A DNA stretch of 53,178 nt from positions 1 through 53,178 of the forward strand of contig NZ_BAABJQ010000047.1 of assembly GCF_039543385.1 (NCBI RefSeq), in the 5' to 3' direction. How positions within the stretch are numbered: position 1 is the stretch's first letter; each line of letters starts with the position of its first letter. The position numbers and the translations under genes are program-made. The DNA is from Rugosimonospora acidiphila. Its GTDB lineage: Bacteria; Actinomycetota; Actinomycetes; Mycobacteriales; Micromonosporaceae. The notes beneath the pieces are model-generated. The model was not told the DNA's origin and made no database searches. It saw only the letters and a list, made by a program, of their open reading frames with translations. Of this stretch, positions 16,678-26,562 are shown piece after piece.

Positions 16678-16741
16678 GCACGGCGACTTCCGCGCGATCC
16701 GCGCGTGACCCAGGCCCCCGGTTTCCGGGGGCTTCTTCGTT
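16644..16741 (+). promoter_or_regulatory. Putative transcription attenuator of pheST
   Basis: Two hairpins are visible. The first (16644-16668) pairs CAGCCC with GGGCTG and CCGG with CCGG, inside the leader frame. The second (16714-16732) is a perfect 8-bp GCCCCCGG / CCGGGGGC stem with a TTT loop followed by TTCTTCGTTT, a good intrinsic terminator. GCCCCCGGTT occurs in both (16646 and 16714), and 16660-16668 can pair with 16711-16719 with bulges, so mutually exclusive folds are possible. No T-box sequence is present. Confidence 0.55.
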
Positions 16742-16833
16742 TCCAGGCGCTTCTTGCCGCTGAACGGTTCTTCGTTTCGAAGGCGCTTCCTGGTCTCGGG
16801 CGCTTCATTGCTTCGGTGTGGAACGGGTGGGTC

Positions 16834-17910
16834 ATGACTGGTCAATCGGCTGCCACGGGTGCGGCCCAGCGGGTCGGCGACGTGCTGCGCGCGGCGATCG
16901 AGGGGATCGCCGCCGCGTCGACGCTGGCGGAACTCGACGTGCTCCGGCGCGGGGTCATCGGGAAGTCGGGCACGCTGCCGGCGATCCGGCGCTCGATCGG
17001 CGGGCTCGACGCCCCGGCGCGCAGGCTGGTCGGCGTTGCCGTCAACGATGCCCAGCAGCGGATCGCCGGCGCGCTGGCCGCCCGGGAGAGCGAACTGCTC
17101 GACGCGGAGCCGGCGCTGGCCGTCCCCGTCGACGTGACGCTGCCGGGCATCCAGCCCGCCCGGGGTGGGCTGCACCCGACCATCCAGCTCATGTACGACC
17201 TCAACGACGCGTTCGCCGCGCTGAACTTCGAGGTGTACTCGGGCCCGGAGATCAGCTCCGAGCTGTACGAGTTCGACTACCTGAACTTCCCGCCCGACCA
17301 TCCGGCCCGGGAAAGCATGGACACGTTCTGGCTCGACGGCGGCGGCGACGGCGACGGGGACCGGCACGGGGCCGACCGGTTGTGCCTGCGCCCGCACCTG
17401 ACCGGGGCGAGCGTGCGGTACATGGCCGAACACGTGCCGCCGTACGGCTTCGTGTACCCGGGACGGGTGTACCGGAACGAGAGCATCGATCCGCGACACG
17501 AGCGGGCGTTCTTCCAGTACGAGGTCCTGATCGTCGATCGCGACCTACCGCTGACCGCCGGCAAGTTCCTCGTCGACACGATTCTCGACACGGTCTTCGG
17601 CCGCCCGGTGCCCATCCGCATGCGCAGCGGGTTCTTCCCGTTCGTGGAGCCGGGATTCGAGATAGACATGCGGTGCCAGGTGTGCGACGGCGCCGGGTGC
17701 CGCACCTGCCGCGGGGTCGGTTGGCTGGAGCTCATGCCCGGCGGCAGCCCGCACCCGAACGTGCTGCGCGCCGGTGGCCTGGACCCGGAGCAGTGGACCG
17801 GGTTCTACGTCAATGTCGGGCTCGACCGGCTGGCCATGATGCGGTACGGCATCGACGACGTACGGCTCATGCACGGCGCCGACCTTCGTTTCCTCAACCA
17901 GTTCGCCTAG
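16834..17910 (+). CDS. pheS: Phenylalanyl-tRNA synthetase alpha subunit, divergent type
   Basis: 358 aa. It has an N-terminal coiled-coil region, the PVDVTLPG junction and a class II core. A CxxC...CxxC knuckle (CQVCDGAGCRTC, ~280-292) resembles the Bacillus-type PheS rather than the usual actinobacterial PheS. Several pocket motifs differ from the norm: the usual THTS reads PHLTG (~188), the usual FHQxEG reads FFQYEV (~226), and the usual GFAFGMGxER reads GFYVNVGLDR (~322-332), so the Ala that sets the para-position space in E. coli PheS (A294) is Tyr. It may be a second, acquired PheRS with altered substrate or inhibitor recognition (inference). pheT follows 9 bases downstream. Confidence 0.88.
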   Translation: MTGQSAATGAAQRVGDVLRAAIEGIAAASTLAELDVLRRGVIGKSGTLPAIRRSIGGLDAPARRLVGVAVNDAQQRIAGALAARESELLDAEPALAVPVDVTLPGIQPARGGLHPTIQLMYDLNDAFAALNFEVYSGPEISSELYEFDYLNFPPDHPARESMDTFWLDGGGDGDGDRHGADRLCLRPHLTGASVRYMAEHVPPYGFVYPGRVYRNESIDPRHERAFFQYEVLIVDRDLPLTAGKFLVDTILDTVFGRPVPIRMRSGFFPFVEPGFEIDMRCQVCDGAGCRTCRGVGWLELMPGGSPHPNVLRAGGLDPEQWTGFYVNVGLDRLAMMRYGIDDVRLMHGADLRFLNQFA

Positions 17911-17919
17911 GAGTGCGCG

Positions 17920-20430
17920 GTGAAGGTCTCACTGGAATGGCTCACCGACTTCGTCCGGGTGCCCGCAGGTGTCACGCCGGCCGGGCTCGCCCACCAGTTG
18001 ACGCTGCGGACGGTGGAGGTCGAGGACGTCATCGACGTCGGCGCGCCGCTGGCCGGGACGGTCGTCGGCCACGTCGAAGGCATCGAGCGGGTGCCGGGCC
18101 ACCCGCACGTCGCGGTGGACTGCCGGATAGGCCCGGGGCGCATGGTGACCGCCGTGTCCCGGGCGGAGGACCTGGCGCCGGGGATGGCGGTCGCCGTGGC
18201 GCTGCCGGGCGCGCGCCTGAGCGGTCCGGGCGGCGAGCCGGTCGATGTGTCCACAATGGACGTCGCCGGCCGGCGCTGGACCGCGCTCGTCGGCACCGCC
18301 GAGCAACTCGGTCTGGGGCGGATGTTTCCCGGCGGACACCTGTCGGGCATCGACGCGCCCGCCGGCACGCCGCTGGCCGAGGCGCTGGGCTTCGACGACG
18401 TTGTGCTCGACATCGACAACAAGTCGCTGACCAACCGCCCGGACCTGTGGGGCCACTACGGCATCGCGCGGGAACTCGCCGCCATCTACCGGGTGCCGCT
18501 GGCCCCGTTGCCGACCGCGCCGCCGTTCCCCCCACCGGCCGGCGCCCCGGCGGATGGCCGAGCGCTCGGCCCCGACCTCGTCGCAGACGTGGACGAGCGG
18601 CTGTGCCGGCGGTTCGCGGCGGTCGCCTTCGAGTTACGCGACCAGTCTGGCTCGGCGCGTCTGGCGCCGCGCCGCGACCCAGACCAGTCGCCCGATCCCG
18701 CCGGGCTGTCCCCGCTGTGGCTGCGCAGCCGGCTCGCCCGGCTCGGGGAGGCCAGCGTGAACCTGTGCGTGGACCTCGCCAACTACGTGATGTTCACGGT
18801 CGGCCAGCCGACCCAGGTGTACGACGCCGACCGGATCACCTTGCCGCTGGCCGTACGCGCCACCGTCGAGCCGGTGACGGTACCGCTGCCGGCCGGCCCG
18901 GCCACGCTGGAGCCGGGTACGCCGGTCGTCGTCGACGCCGACGGTCCGGTGGCGCTGGCCGGGATTCTGGGCGCCGCCGCGCCGGCGGCGCGCGGCGACA
19001 GCCGCCGGTTCGTGCTGGAGGTCGCGACCTTCCGGCCGCGCCCGGTCCGCCGCGCCGCCCAGCGGCTCGGGCTGCGCACGGAGGCGTCCGCGCGCTTCGA
19101 GAAGGGGCTGGACACCCAGCGGGTCGATCAGGCCGTCGGGCTCTACCTCGACCTCCTCGCCCGGCTCGCGCCCGGGGCCCGGGTCACCGCCACGCGGGAC
19201 GTCGACCCCGACCCCACGCCGCGGGCCCGGATCGCCGTCGACCCCGACTTCCTGGCCCGGCGCATCGGCACCGCCCTGGAGCCCGACGAGATCCGGCGGA
19301 TCCTGGTGAGCCTGGGGTTCCACGTCGAGTCCACCTCCCGGCTGGACGTGACGGTGCCGACCTGGCGCTCGACGGGCGACGTGTCGCTGCCGCACGACCT
19401 CGTCGAGGAGGTCGCCCGCGTCCACGGGTACGACGCCCTGCCGGTGGCGCCGTTGAACGTCACCCTGCGGCCGGTACGCGACCTGCGGCTGCGGCCCGTC
19501 GACCGGGTGGTCCGCGAACAGCTGGCCGCGCGCGCCGGCATGCGCGAGGTGGTCACCTACCCGTGGGTCGCCGACGCGCTGCTCGCCGCGGCCGGGCTGG
19601 ACGGGGCGCGGACCGTGCGCTTCGACGGCGCCCCGGCCCCCGACCGGGCGACGCTTCGTCCGTCCCTGGTGCCCAACCTTCTCGAGGTCATCGCCGCGAA
19701 CCTCCGGTACGCCGACGAGTTCGCCGTCTTCGAGGTCGGCACCGTGTTCCGCGCCGGCCCGCCCGGCGACCACCGCGGCCGCTCCGAGTCGTTGCCGGAG
19801 CAGCCCGTGATGCTCGCCGGTGCCGTGGTCGGGCGTGACGGCGAGGTGTTCCGCCGGGCGAAGGGCGCCCTGGAGATGCTCGCCCGCGAGGCCCGGCTCG
19901 GCGACCTCGCCACGGCGGCCGGGACCGCCGGCCAGCCGGGTGCGGTCGGCCCGGCCCCGGCGTGGGCCGACCGCTCCGCCCGCGTCGCCATCACCGCGAA
20001 CGGCGCCGTCATCGGCGCGCTCGCCCTGCTCACCAAGCGGTCGCGCCGGCTCGCCGGCATCGACGCTCCCCAGGTCGCCTGCTTCGAACTCGAACTCGAC
20101 CGGCTGTCCCCGCTGCCCTCGCGGGACAACCGTTTCGAGGTGCTGCCCGCGTTGCCGGAGGCGGACTTCGACCTGTCGGTGGTGGTCGGTGACGGCGTCG
20201 GGTGGTCGAGGCTGGAGGCGGTGGCGGTCGCGGCGGATCCGCTCGTGCACCGGGTGGCGTTCCTCGACGAGTACCGGGGCTCGTGGGTGCCGGCCGGCCA
20301 TCGCTCGGTGAGCCTGCGGGCGACGCTGCGGCCGGCGGGCACCACGCTGACCGCGGAGGCGATCGGCCGGTCCCGGCGGAGGGTCGTCGAGGCACTGGCC
20401 GGCGCCCTCGGCGCCGGGCTGCGGGAGTGA
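17920..20430 (+). CDS. pheT: Phenylalanyl-tRNA synthetase beta subunit
   Basis: 836 aa, GTG start (VKVSLEWLTDFV). Domains in order: N-terminal domain and OB-type tRNA-binding domain (~40-150, VGHVEGIERVPGHPHVAVD); a segment LDIDNKSLTNRPDLWGHYGIARELA (~165-190), typical of PheT; B3/B4 editing domain (~210-380); B5 domain (~410-480); class II-like core (~490-700); and a C-terminal FDX-ACB anticodon-binding domain (~740-835). It forms the alpha2-beta2 PheRS with the upstream pheS. The last 36 bp, including the stop codon, occur in three tandem copies. Confidence 0.95.
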   Translation: MKVSLEWLTDFVRVPAGVTPAGLAHQLTLRTVEVEDVIDVGAPLAGTVVGHVEGIERVPGHPHVAVDCRIGPGRMVTAVSRAEDLAPGMAVAVALPGARLSGPGGEPVDVSTMDVAGRRWTALVGTAEQLGLGRMFPGGHLSGIDAPAGTPLAEALGFDDVVLDIDNKSLTNRPDLWGHYGIARELAAIYRVPLAPLPTAPPFPPPAGAPADGRALGPDLVADVDERLCRRFAAVAFELRDQSGSARLAPRRDPDQSPDPAGLSPLWLRSRLARLGEASVNLCVDLANYVMFTVGQPTQVYDADRITLPLAVRATVEPVTVPLPAGPATLEPGTPVVVDADGPVALAGILGAAAPAARGDSRRFVLEVATFRPRPVRRAAQRLGLRTEASARFEKGLDTQRVDQAVGLYLDLLARLAPGARVTATRDVDPDPTPRARIAVDPDFLARRIGTALEPDEIRRILVSLGFHVESTSRLDVTVPTWRSTGDVSLPHDLVEEVARVHGYDALPVAPLNVTLRPVRDLRLRPVDRVVREQLAARAGMREVVTYPWVADALLAAAGLDGARTVRFDGAPAPDRATLRPSLVPNLLEVIAANLRYADEFAVFEVGTVFRAGPPGDHRGRSESLPEQPVMLAGAVVGRDGEVFRRAKGALEMLAREARLGDLATAAGTAGQPGAVGPAPAWADRSARVAITANGAVIGALALLTKRSRRLAGIDAPQVACFELELDRLSPLPSRDNRFEVLPALPEADFDLSVVVGDGVGWSRLEAVAVAADPLVHRVAFLDEYRGSWVPAGHRSVSLRATLRPAGTTLTAEAIGRSRRRVVEALAGALGAGLRE

Positions 20431-20502
20431 CGACCGGGCGTCGTCGGCGCCGGGCTGCGGGGGTGACCGGCCGGCGCCCTCGGCGTCCGGTTGCGGGGGT
20501 GA
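20395..20502. repeat. Three 36-bp tandem copies of the pheT 3' end, stop codon included
   Basis: Units start at 20395, 20431 and 20467, each ending in CTGCGGGRGTGA or a close variant. The first is the real end of pheT (TGA at 20428-20430); the next two each carry the same in-frame TGA. Confidence 0.85.
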
Positions 20503-20516
20503 CGGCCGGGTCGGGC

Positions 20517-20951
20517 TCAGTCGGTCCTGATGCCGCCGCGGTCGCGCTCGGAGAGGTGCTCGACGGTCTCGCCGGTCAGGCAGTTGGTCCGGGTGACGTC
20601 CCGCCCGCCGTAGACCCAGTAGATGCGCATCAGGTCGCCGCCCCGGTGGCGGAACCGGTGCGGCACGCCGGCCGGCACCCAGGTGGTGTCGCCGACCTCG
20701 AGTTCGAACTCCTCGTCGCCGATGGTCGCGGTGGCCAGCCCCTCGATGACCAGCACGGTCTCCTCGACGTTGTGCGTGTGCAGGGGGAGGCCGGTGCCCG
20801 GCGCGAACGCGGTGATGCCGGAGGTCACCGTGTTGTGGGCGAGGTTCCACTTCCCCATGATCGGGAACGTCGCCACCCCGTTGCCGCGGTCGAAGCGGTC
20901 GAGCTGGGCCGACCGGAGTACCAGCGCGTCGGTGTCGGGCCTGTCCGTCAT
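20517..20951 (-). CDS. Cupin-domain protein
   Basis: 144 aa, single small cupin barrel. Motif 1 is LPLHTHNVEETVLVIEG (His, His, Glu), and motif 2 lies around VGDTTWVPAGVPHRFRH, so a metal site is likely. It could be a dioxygenase, an isomerase or a sensor; the sequence does not say. It follows the DinB gene on the same strand with a 33-base AT-richer gap that holds a possible operator, so it may have its own promoter. Confidence 0.88.
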   Translation of the reverse strand: MTDRPDTDALVLRSAQLDRFDRGNGVATFPIMGKWNLAHNTVTSGITAFAPGTGLPLHTHNVEETVLVIEGLATATIGDEEFELEVGDTTWVPAGVPHRFRHRGGDLMRIYWVYGGRDVTRTNCLTGETVEHLSERDRGGIRTD

Positions 20952-20960
20952 CGCCTTAGG

Positions 20961-20978
20961 ATACGGTAGACGGTATAC
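20961..20978. promoter_or_regulatory. Possible operator before the cupin gene
   Basis: ATACGGTAGACGGTATAC has a direct repeat of ACGGTA at 7-bp spacing, an outer ATAC/GTAT inverted repeat, and the palindrome GTATAC. It sits 10 bases before the cupin start codon in an unusually AT-rich patch. The regulator is unknown. Confidence 0.4.
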
Positions 20979-20984
20979 GATTAT

Positions 20985-21554
20985 CTAGGCTCCGGAGCCC
21001 CGGCCGGTGCCGGTGGCGCGGTAGAGGTCGCGCAGGGCCGCGATCTCGGCGCCGTGGTGGATGAGTTCGTCGAGTTCGTGCAGGACGAACGACGCGCGGC
21101 TGCTCTCGCCGTACCCGCCGGCGACCTCTCCCATCGGGTCGCCGAGGGTGGCGGCGTCCACCGCCGCGAGGTGCCCGCGGAACCGGGTGTAGGCGAGCCC
21201 CAGCCGCCGTACGGCCTCGTCCGCGGTGCCGGGCTCCCCGGCACCGCGCCAGCCCCTGCCGAGCGGCTCCACGCCGAGCCAGGTCGCGTTGCGGCGCGCG
21301 GCGAGTACGCCGATGAGGTGGCACATCCGCCACGCGATGGTGGTCAACGGTGGCGGATCGGGAGGCGTCGGAGACTGGTCGGCCCGGTACGTCCCGTCGC
21401 CCACCGGCCGGACGGACCAGCAGGACCCGGCGGGCTCCCACAGGTACTCCTCGTCGCCCAGACCCGCCAACCGGTCGCGTAGCCGCCCGTACCCGAAGTC
21501 GGACAGCAGGAGCAGATCTCCCTTGATGCGCCCCATTGGGTCCTGGCCCGTCAT
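20985..21554 (-). CDS. DinB-family protein
   Basis: 189 aa from the ATG at 21554 (MTGQDPMGRIKGDLLLLSDFGYGRLRDRLAGL). The helical-bundle pattern of DinB/YfiT-like proteins is seen: WRMCHLIGVLAARRN with a His in the middle, and FVLHELDELIHHGAEIAALRDLY near the end, which gives the usual three-His metal site. Family members are metal-dependent thiol-S-transferases (bacillithiol or mycothiol linked) or uncharacterised. It is upstream of and in line with the cupin gene. Confidence 0.85.
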   Translation of the reverse strand: MTGQDPMGRIKGDLLLLSDFGYGRLRDRLAGLGDEEYLWEPAGSCWSVRPVGDGTYRADQSPTPPDPPPLTTIAWRMCHLIGVLAARRNATWLGVEPLGRGWRGAGEPGTADEAVRRLGLAYTRFRGHLAAVDAATLGDPMGEVAGGYGESSRASFVLHELDELIHHGAEIAALRDLYRATGTGRGSGA

Positions 21555-21693
21555 CCGGCCAGCGTAAGGCAGCGGCTGCCCGGTGCCCGGCGCCGCCGCC
21601 GGCGCAATTCGACGCCTGGCCCGGGTTAGGAACATCCGCCAGCGGAGACACACAGTCTGGATCCGGTGACAAAAGTTTCGAGGGGGAACGACA

Positions 21694-22143
21694 ATGCGAC
21701 AACACGAGTACCGCAAGGACCCCGACGCCGTCTCCCGGCTGTCTCGCGAGCAGTACCAGGTCACCCAGGAGTCCGGCACCGAACCGGCCTTCAACAACGC
21801 CTACTGGGACAACAAGAAGCCGGGCATCTACGTCGATGTCGTCTCCGGCGAGCCGCTGTTCGACTCCGAGCACAAGTACGACAGCGGCACCGGCTGGCCC
21901 AGCTTCACCGCGCCCATCGAGCCGGACAACGTGGTCGAACTCCAGGACACGGCCCTGGGCATGGCGCGCACCGAGGTGCGGTCGGCGCACGGGGACAGTC
22001 ACCTGGGTCACGTGTTCGACGATGGTCCCGCGGCCGAGGGCGGGCTACGGTACTGCATGAACTCGGCGGCGCTGCGCTTCATCCCGCGCGACGACCTCGA
22101 ACGCGAGGGCTACGGCGAGTACCGCAAGGTGTTTGAGGCTTAG
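21694..22143 (+). CDS. msrB: Peptide-methionine (R)-S-oxide reductase
   Basis: 149 aa with a GAGGGGG site before the start. Motifs are YDSGTGWPSF, HLGHVFDDGP and RYCMNSAALRF, whose Cys (~120) is the catalytic residue. The CxxC pairs that bind structural zinc in many MsrB proteins are absent (VDVVSGEPLF occupies that place), so this is a zinc-free form. It reduces the R epimer of oxidised Met in proteins and forms an operon with msrA. Confidence 0.96.
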   Translation: MRQHEYRKDPDAVSRLSREQYQVTQESGTEPAFNNAYWDNKKPGIYVDVVSGEPLFDSEHKYDSGTGWPSFTAPIEPDNVVELQDTALGMARTEVRSAHGDSHLGHVFDDGPAAEGGLRYCMNSAALRFIPRDDLEREGYGEYRKVFEA

Positions 22144-22159
22144 ACGAAAGGGCGGGGCG

Positions 22160-22678
22160 ATGGCGGAGCGTACCGAGAAGGCGATCCTCGCCGGTGGCTG
22201 CTTCTGGGGCATGCAGGATCTGATCCGCAAGCGGCCCGGGGTGCGGGCCACCCGGGTCGGGTACACGGGCGGCGACGTGCCGAACGCCACCTACCGTAAC
22301 CACGGCACCCACGCCGAGGCGATCGAGATCGAGTTCGATCCCGACCAGGTGTCGTACCGGGACATGCTCGAGTTCTTCTTCCAGATCCACGACCCGACGA
22401 CCAAGAACCGCCAGGGCAACGACGTGGGCACCAGCTACCGTTCGGCCATCTTCTACACGGACGAGGAGCAGCGCCGCGTCGCGCAGGACACCATCGCCGA
22501 CGTGAACGCCTCCGGGCTGTGGCCGGGCAAGGCGGTCACCGAGGTCAGCCCCGCCGGGCCGTTCTGGGAGGCCGAGCCGGAGCACCAGGACTACCTGGAG
22601 CGGATCCCCAACGGGTACACCTGCCACTACATCCGCCCGGACTGGCGGCTGCCGCGCCGGGACGAGCGCGTCGGCTAA
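22160..22678 (+). CDS. msrA: Peptide-methionine (S)-S-oxide reductase
   Basis: 172 aa. The active-site motif GGCFWGM is near the N-terminus (Cys14), followed by the conserved VGYTGGDVPNATYRNHGTHAEAIEIEFDP block. The ATG at 22160 is preferred over an in-frame GTG/ATG-like start upstream because the family begins a few residues before AILAGGCFWG. It follows msrB by 16 bases. Together they repair both epimers of methionine sulfoxide. Confidence 0.96.
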   Translation: MAERTEKAILAGGCFWGMQDLIRKRPGVRATRVGYTGGDVPNATYRNHGTHAEAIEIEFDPDQVSYRDMLEFFFQIHDPTTKNRQGNDVGTSYRSAIFYTDEEQRRVAQDTIADVNASGLWPGKAVTEVSPAGPFWEAEPEHQDYLERIPNGYTCHYIRPDWRLPRRDERVG

Positions 22679-22712
22679 AGCGTTTGCGGCCGGGACGGTC
22701 GCCGCTGTTAAA

Positions 22713-22781
22713 ATTGCCGGCGAGCAATCGTCGGGACAAGGGAGAACGGACATGCTGGGGGACGACGACATCTCCGGGTGA
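22713..22781 (+). promoter_or_regulatory. ABC-F promoter region with 9-aa upstream ORF
   Basis: ATTGC-N6-GCAAT (22713-22728) forms an inverted repeat in an AT-rich patch suited to a promoter. A short frame MLGDDDISG (22752-22781) with a GGGAG site follows, then ~175 bases of leader containing an 8-bp stem (GCCGGACC / GGTTCGGC, ~22828-22850) before the ABC-F start. This layout resembles ribosome-mediated induction of antibiotic-resistance ABC-F genes. Confidence 0.45.
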
Positions 22782-22957
22782 TACCGGGCGACTGGTCAGG
22801 GTCGTAGCGCGGCGCTCGACGTCGCCGAGCCGGACCGGTCGATGGTTCGGCCATCGGTAGGTGCGCAGTGGCGCCCTCTGGCCGTGCCTTCGTCGTATCC
22901 CTTTGTCCCCGCCGGGCCGCCGTGTGCGCCCGCGGCTCACTCATCGAGGTCGTCCAC

Positions 22958-24577
<1,620 letters not shown>

Positions 24578-24622
24578 CCCCAGCACCGGGCGGGGCGGTG
24601 TCGGAGCGGGGGCGGTGTCGGT

Positions 24623-24649
24623 GCGGGGGCGTGCCGGTGCGGCCCCCGC
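24623..24649. terminator. Terminator hairpin between convergent genes
   Basis: Arms GCGGGGGC (24623-24630) and GCCCCCGC (24642-24649) with an 11-nt loop lie between the ABC-F stop and the convergent L,D-transpeptidase stop. Confidence 0.5.
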
Positions 24650-24668
24650 GGGCGCCGCACCCTGGCCG

Positions 24669-25574
24669 TCAGTACCGGCTGAGGTTCTGGCTGGGCGCCA
24701 TCACGATGCGCGGGTGGTCGGCCGGGTTGAGCCACTTCAGCACCTTGAGCAGGTTGGACTGTGCCAGCGAGACACAGCCGGCGGTACCGCCGCTGCCCAT
24801 GACGTGCAGGAAGATGCCGCTACCGCGGGCCGGGGTGGCCGAGACCACCGGGATGTTGTAGTTGATGACCGCGAAGTAGTTGTACTGCGGCACGGTCTCC
24901 CACAGCGACTCGCTGGCCCCGCCCGGGTCGGAGCCGTGCACGAAGCTGTTGTACGTGGACGAGCTGGGGTTCTCGTCCCAGTAGTCGTCGGCCACCAGCT
25001 TGTGGTAGCCGTACCGCACGCCGGGGTTGCTGTCGACGCCGTACATGGTGGAGCCGAAGCCGTAGACCCCCGTCGGGGTGGTGGGGATGTTCTCCTGGTG
25101 GTTGTCGCTGAACCCCTTGGTGCCGATCCGCGCGCTCATCTTGCCGAACTCCGGCTGCCACACGCCATTCACCTTCTGGAAGGTCTCGGCGGTCGCCACG
25201 TCCGTGCCGTACCCGTTGGTGTAGACCACGAGGAGCTGGGTCGTGCTGGACGGGATGGTGTGCAGCCGGGAGGCGAGGTTGCTCGTGGTGGTCGGCGTCG
25301 CGGCCTTGGTGGTCGGGGCGTGCGTGGGGGTGGGCGTCGGCTTCCGGCTGGTGGGCGTCGCGGACGGGCTCGGCGAGGGCGACGGGCTGGCCGAGGGCGA
25401 AGTGGAGGGAGACGGGCTCGCCGCGAGGCTGCGGTCGACCCAGACGGCGGCCGGAGCCATCCCGCCGTTGACCGTGCTGGAGCCGTTCGGATTCGCGCAC
25501 GCCGTCAGCCCGAGCCCGCCGGTCAGTGCCAGCGCGATGGTGCCGGCCACGGCCCACCTGAGTGGGGTTCGCAT
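24669..25574 (-). CDS. Lipoprotein L,D-transpeptidase-like (YkuD) protein
   Basis: 301 aa; the ATG at 25574 has a GGAGGAG site. A signal peptide ends in the lipobox LTAC (Cys26), then comes a long Ser/Pro/Thr linker (~45-100). The C-terminal YkuD-type domain ends with LHVMGSGGTAGCVSL, which carries the family His and the nucleophile Cys (~266). Such enzymes form 3-3 crosslinks in peptidoglycan or attach proteins to it; in some members the function is only predicted. It is divergent from an M15 peptidase lipoprotein, suggesting paired cell-wall work. Confidence 0.85.
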   Translation of the reverse strand: MRTPLRWAVAGTIALALTGGLGLTACANPNGSSTVNGGMAPAAVWVDRSLAASPSPSTSPSASPSPSPSPSATPTSRKPTPTPTHAPTTKAATPTTTSNLASRLHTIPSSTTQLLVVYTNGYGTDVATAETFQKVNGVWQPEFGKMSARIGTKGFSDNHQENIPTTPTGVYGFGSTMYGVDSNPGVRYGYHKLVADDYWDENPSSSTYNSFVHGSDPGGASESLWETVPQYNYFAVINYNIPVVSATPARGSGIFLHVMGSGGTAGCVSLAQSNLLKVLKWLNPADHPRIVMAPSQNLSRY

Positions 25575-25755
25575 TCGTACTCCTCCAGCCAGCAGCCGAG
25601 CATCGCGAGCCGCCAAACGCTATCACGGTGGCCGTTCCGGGCCTCAAACGCCAGAAACGAGCAGGGCCCCGGCCTCGGGTGAGCAACCAGCCTCGCGTTG
25701 ACGATTCGCGGCGGGCCGAGCGCCCCGTCGGGGCCGGGCCGCGTAGGGTGGCCGG

Positions 25756-26508
25756 GTGAGCGTGCGCCGGGTGAGCCCGCGAAGGGTGGCCGTGCTGGCC
25801 GCGGTCGCCGGCCTGCTGCTGGCGGGCCCGGCGCTGGCCGGCTGTGCCGGCGACTCGGGGTTGACCTCGGCCGCGTGGCACGCCTCCACCGTCCGGACGT
25901 CCGCGGCCCCGAGCCCGACGCCGGCCTCGCCCAGCCCCACCCCGTTCGTCGGCACCGCCTCGCCGGTCACCGCCGACACCGTCGCGCACACCTGGCACGC
26001 CGGCTGTCCGGTCGGGCCGAGCCAACTGCGCCTGCTGCACCTGAGCTATTGGGGCTTCGACAACTCGCCGCACGTGGGCACGATGGTGGTCAACAGCGTG
26101 GTGGTGACGGACGTACTCAAGGTCTTCCAGAGCCTGTACGAGCAGCGGTTCCCGATCCGGCAGATGCAGCCGGAGGACGCCTATGGCGGCAGTGACCCGG
26201 ACTCGATGGCGGCGGACAACACGTCGGGCTTCAACTGCCGCAACGCGGTCGCCACGGGCAAGCCGTCGTGGTCCGTACACGCCTACGGCGAGGCGATCGA
26301 CGTCAACACGGTGGAGAACCCGTACATCTTCCAGGGACAGTCGCAGCCGCCGGCCGGCGCCGCCTACGAGGACCGGTCGAACGTGCGGCCGGGCATGGCG
26401 GTGAAGGGCGGCGTGCTCGTGCAGGCGTTCGCGGCGGTCGGCTGGCAGTGGGGCGGCCGATGGGCCGACGGACCCGACTACCAGCACTTCAGCAAGACCG
26501 GCGGCTGA
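25756..26508 (+). CDS. Lipoprotein M15-type D-Ala-D-Ala carboxypeptidase-like protein
   Basis: 250 aa, GTG start. A signal peptide with the lipobox LAGC (Cys30) is followed by a short Pro/Ser linker. The C-terminal domain has SVHAYGEAIDVN (~173-184) and DYQHFS (~243), which give the His, Asp, His zinc ligands of M15 (VanY/peptidase_M15_4) enzymes. It probably trims peptidoglycan stem peptides at the outer face of the membrane. It is divergent from the YkuD-type lipoprotein with a ~180-base shared promoter region. Confidence 0.88.
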   Translation: MSVRRVSPRRVAVLAAVAGLLLAGPALAGCAGDSGLTSAAWHASTVRTSAAPSPTPASPSPTPFVGTASPVTADTVAHTWHAGCPVGPSQLRLLHLSYWGFDNSPHVGTMVVNSVVVTDVLKVFQSLYEQRFPIRQMQPEDAYGGSDPDSMAADNTSGFNCRNAVATGKPSWSVHAYGEAIDVNTVENPYIFQGQSQPPAGAAYEDRSNVRPGMAVKGGVLVQAFAAVGWQWGGRWADGPDYQHFSKTGG

Positions 26509-26522
26509 GCCACGCGCCGGTC

Positions 26523-26548
26523 TTGACCTTGCCGCTGGCGGCAGGGTC
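26523..26548 (+). promoter_or_regulatory. MerR-type promoter/operator
   Basis: A -35 TTGACC (26523-26528) overlaps an imperfect 24-bp dyad (arms GACCTTGCCGC / GCGGCAGGGTC, one mismatch). A weak -10 (GACGAT, 26550-26555) gives a long spacer of about 21 bases. Overlong spacers holding a dyad are the hallmark of MerR-controlled promoters. The predicted RNA start coincides with the ATG at 26563. Confidence 0.65.
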
Positions 26549-26562
26549 GGACGATGCCCGGC

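Noticed and set aside
16560..16833. T-box riboswitch before pheS
   Set aside because: No T-box consensus (TGGNACCRCG) was found; the hairpins and the leader frame fit attenuation better.
16818..19838. A 1006-codon plus-strand frame across pheS and pheT
   Set aside because: It is an out-of-frame shadow of two well-supported synthetase genes and has Arg-rich low-complexity content.
22700..22760. WhiB7-type promoter for the ABC-F gene
   Set aside because: There is an AT-rich patch before a TTGCCG -35-like element, but no TANNNT -10 at proper spacing.
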